Below are positions 5,873 to 6,739 of a DNA stretch of 6,739 nucleotides, in pieces (the stretch's first letter is position 1; each line of letters starts with the position of its first letter). The notes beneath the pieces are model-generated. The model did no database searches, was not told the DNA's origin, and saw only the letters and a list, made by a program, of their open reading frames with translations. Source of the stretch: an uncultured Candidatus Pelagibacter sp. GTDB lineage: Bacteria; Pseudomonadota; Alphaproteobacteria; Pelagibacterales; Pelagibacteraceae. The stretch spans positions 1 through 6,739 of the forward strand of contig CALCPL010000085.1 in assembly GCA_937897125.1 (NCBI GenBank), written 5' to 3'. Position numbers and translations under genes: made by a program.

Positions 5873-5977
5873 ATGACAAAATCATTCCTAATCGTAGTTT
5901 GCATAATAATAGTAATTGCTTTAATACTCTTTCCACTATTTGTTTCTTACAAAGCACAGAAGAATAGAAAAAAATAA
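5873..5977 (+). CDS. Predicted 34-residue single-pass membrane protein
   Basis: ATG at 5873 opens a 34-codon frame ending in TAA at 5975-5977. It begins M-T-K-S, continues as an unbroken hydrophobic stretch (residues 5-26, rich in I, V, L and F with one Cys), and ends in a basic tail (YKAQKNRKK, 26-34). That is the layout of a small inner-membrane protein with its C-terminus in the cytosol. The stop is three bases before the ATG of the Yip1-family gene, the same tight packing as the rest of the contig, which supports a real gene. No Shine-Dalgarno is visible and the start lies six bases after a strong hairpin, so expression control is unclear. I recognise no family. Confidence 0.55.
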   Translation: MTKSFLIVVCIIIVIALILFPLFVSYKAQKNRKK

Positions 5978-5980
5978 ATA

Positions 5981-6526
5981 ATGTTTGGTCAATTTTTAAA
6001 TATAATTGTTAGGTCTATTAAATTAGATAAAACTCTCTACAAAGATAATAAGAACTTTGGTGAAGCTGCAATATATTTTGCAGGACTTATCATGATATTA
6101 GACGGCTTAGCTGGGGCTGTTGCTGCAAATACTGTTATTAAAACTGCTGTTGCAATGTCTGGTTTAACTGCCATTCTTACTTGGTTTGTATGGGGACTAT
6201 TTATTTATGTGATCGGTGTAAAATTATTTCCAGATAAAGACACTAAAGTTTCATTTAAAAAAGTTTTAACAGCTGTAGGGTTTGCTCATGCACCAGGGCT
6301 TTTAAGATTTTTTGCTGTAACACCAGATTTAATGATCCCAATAATATTTCTAACTCAGTTTTGGATATTTGCAGGATTAATCATTTCAACAAAACAAGTT
6401 TTAAACCTAAAGTCTAATTTTAAATCATTTGGAATAGTCTTTTTAGCTTTTTTAATAATTGCTTTTCTTTCAATATCGTTTGTAATGAGCAAAATGAATG
6501 CTCTACCCGTTAGCAATATTAGTTAA
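5981..6526 (+). CDS. Yip1-family integral membrane protein
   Basis: A 181-residue inner-membrane protein with about five hydrophobic helices (roughly 29-50, 57-82, 95-113, 117-137 and 149-170). The layout matches bacterial YIP1-domain proteins: the amphipathic N-terminus RSIKLDKTLYKD (11-22), GEAAIYFAGLIMI (27-39), LTWFVWGLFIYVIG (66-79), VGFAHAPGLLRFF (99-111, the conserved proline-containing segment) and the FWIFAGLIISTKQ stretch (127-139). The function of bacterial Yip1 proteins is largely unknown; no enzyme motif is seen. It follows the 34-codon membrane protein by three bases, with only a weak purine stretch as ribosome-binding site, so the two are probably co-translated. Its stop shares a TTAA with the stop of a convergent gene. 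The family call rests on general resemblance. Confidence 0.78.
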   Translation: MFGQFLNIIVRSIKLDKTLYKDNKNFGEAAIYFAGLIMILDGLAGAVAANTVIKTAVAMSGLTAILTWFVWGLFIYVIGVKLFPDKDTKVSFKKVLTAVGFAHAPGLLRFFAVTPDLMIPIIFLTQFWIFAGLIISTKQVLNLKSNFKSFGIVFLAFLIIAFLSISFVMSKMNALPVSNIS

Positions 6527-6691
6527 ATCGGAAATATAGTTTTTGAAAGTTTACAAGAATTGCAGGTTTTAAATCCTGTTAAAATTAAATTTTGAGAAAC
6601 ACTTGGGTCTTCTTTTTTGCACTCCTCACAAAAATTATCTAATTGAAGAACCTCTTCATCATTATTAGTTTGATCATCAAAGTCTTTAGTC
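6523..6691 (-). CDS. C-terminal fragment of a protein with a zinc-ribbon-like CxxC pair
   Basis: The minus-strand frame ending in TAA at 6525-6523 gives 55 genuine residues before it runs into adapter. They begin with an acidic stretch (TKDFDDQTNNDEEV) and then carry two CxxC pairs, CEEC and CNSC, separated by 18 residues, which is a plausible zinc ribbon. The N-terminus lies beyond the contig. An apparent methionine start at 6708 is inside the adapter: its first residues (MCIRDR) are translated from Tn5 mosaic-end sequence and are not part of the protein. The stop overlaps that of the convergent Yip1-family gene through a shared TTAA. I do not recognise the family. Two regular CxxC pairs and an open frame to the edge favour a real gene, but it is short. 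Confidence 0.55.
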
Positions 6692-6739
6692 CTGTCTCTT
6701 ATACACATCTGACGCTGCCGACGAATAGAGAGGTGTAGA
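6692..6739 (-). other. Nextera/Tn5 sequencing adapter (artefact)
   Basis: Reverse complement of the left-end adapter: mosaic end 6692-6710, read-1 adapter 6711-6724, index ATAGAGAG 6725-6732, and GTGTAGA (6733-6739) from the i5 flow-cell primer. It is a read-through artefact and should be trimmed before annotation. Confidence 0.98.

Noticed and set aside
1..6739. Terminal inverted repeats suggesting a mobile element
   Set aside because: The repeats are Nextera adapter with index and Tn5 mosaic end, and no transposase gene is present.
1..6739. tRNA, rRNA, CRISPR array or riboswitch
   Set aside because: Nothing of the kind is visible; the only non-coding stretches are short (101 and 39 bases) and hold no repeat array or recognisable RNA fold beyond the hairpin reported.

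Overview
The window is a metagenomic contig whose first 42 and last 48 bases are Illumina Nextera (Tn5) adapter, so genuine DNA runs from about 43 to 6691. That DNA is strongly AT-rich, with A/T-ending codons and gaps between genes of mostly 0-3 bases or short overlaps. Together with a GcvT/DmdA-like methyltransferase next to a short MetF, this suggests a streamlined marine alphaproteobacterium of the SAR11/Pelagibacterales type. The assignment is inferred from composition and gene style; there is no rRNA or other marker here.

Left half (50-3652, minus strand): one compact run of six genes read right to left. They are a Rieske non-heme iron oxygenase, a short APS-kinase-like P-loop kinase, a small HxGH nucleotidyltransferase, a crotonase-fold protein lacking both usual hydratase glutamates, a CoA-binding (YccU-type) protein, and a half-size YeeE/YedE sulfur-transport protein. 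Stops and starts overlap or abut at every junction, so this is almost certainly one operon. A seventh gene appears to begin with an ATGA overlap at the left edge and is lost to the contig end.

Middle (3653-3753): a 101-base divergent intergenic region that must carry the start signals for both directions.

Right half (3754-6526, plus strand): a short MetF-like methylenetetrahydrofolate reductase overlaps a 452-residue GcvT/DmdA-like folate-dependent methyltransferase. After a GC-rich hairpin come a 34-codon single-pass membrane protein and a five-helix Yip1-family membrane protein. On the minus strand at the right edge is the C-terminal part of a cut-off protein with two CxxC pairs.

How the genes may work together (inference): the methyltransferase would move a methyl group from an N-, O- or S-methylated compound to tetrahydrofolate, and MetF would oxidise the methyl-THF to methylene-THF. 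The divergent Rieske oxygenase, of a type resembling quaternary-amine monooxygenases, could attack the same or a related methylated compound. The kinase/nucleotidyltransferase pair, CoA-related proteins and sulfur transporter suggest an activation or sulfur-handling step. This exact combination is not a pathway I can name, and it is the most interesting part of the window.
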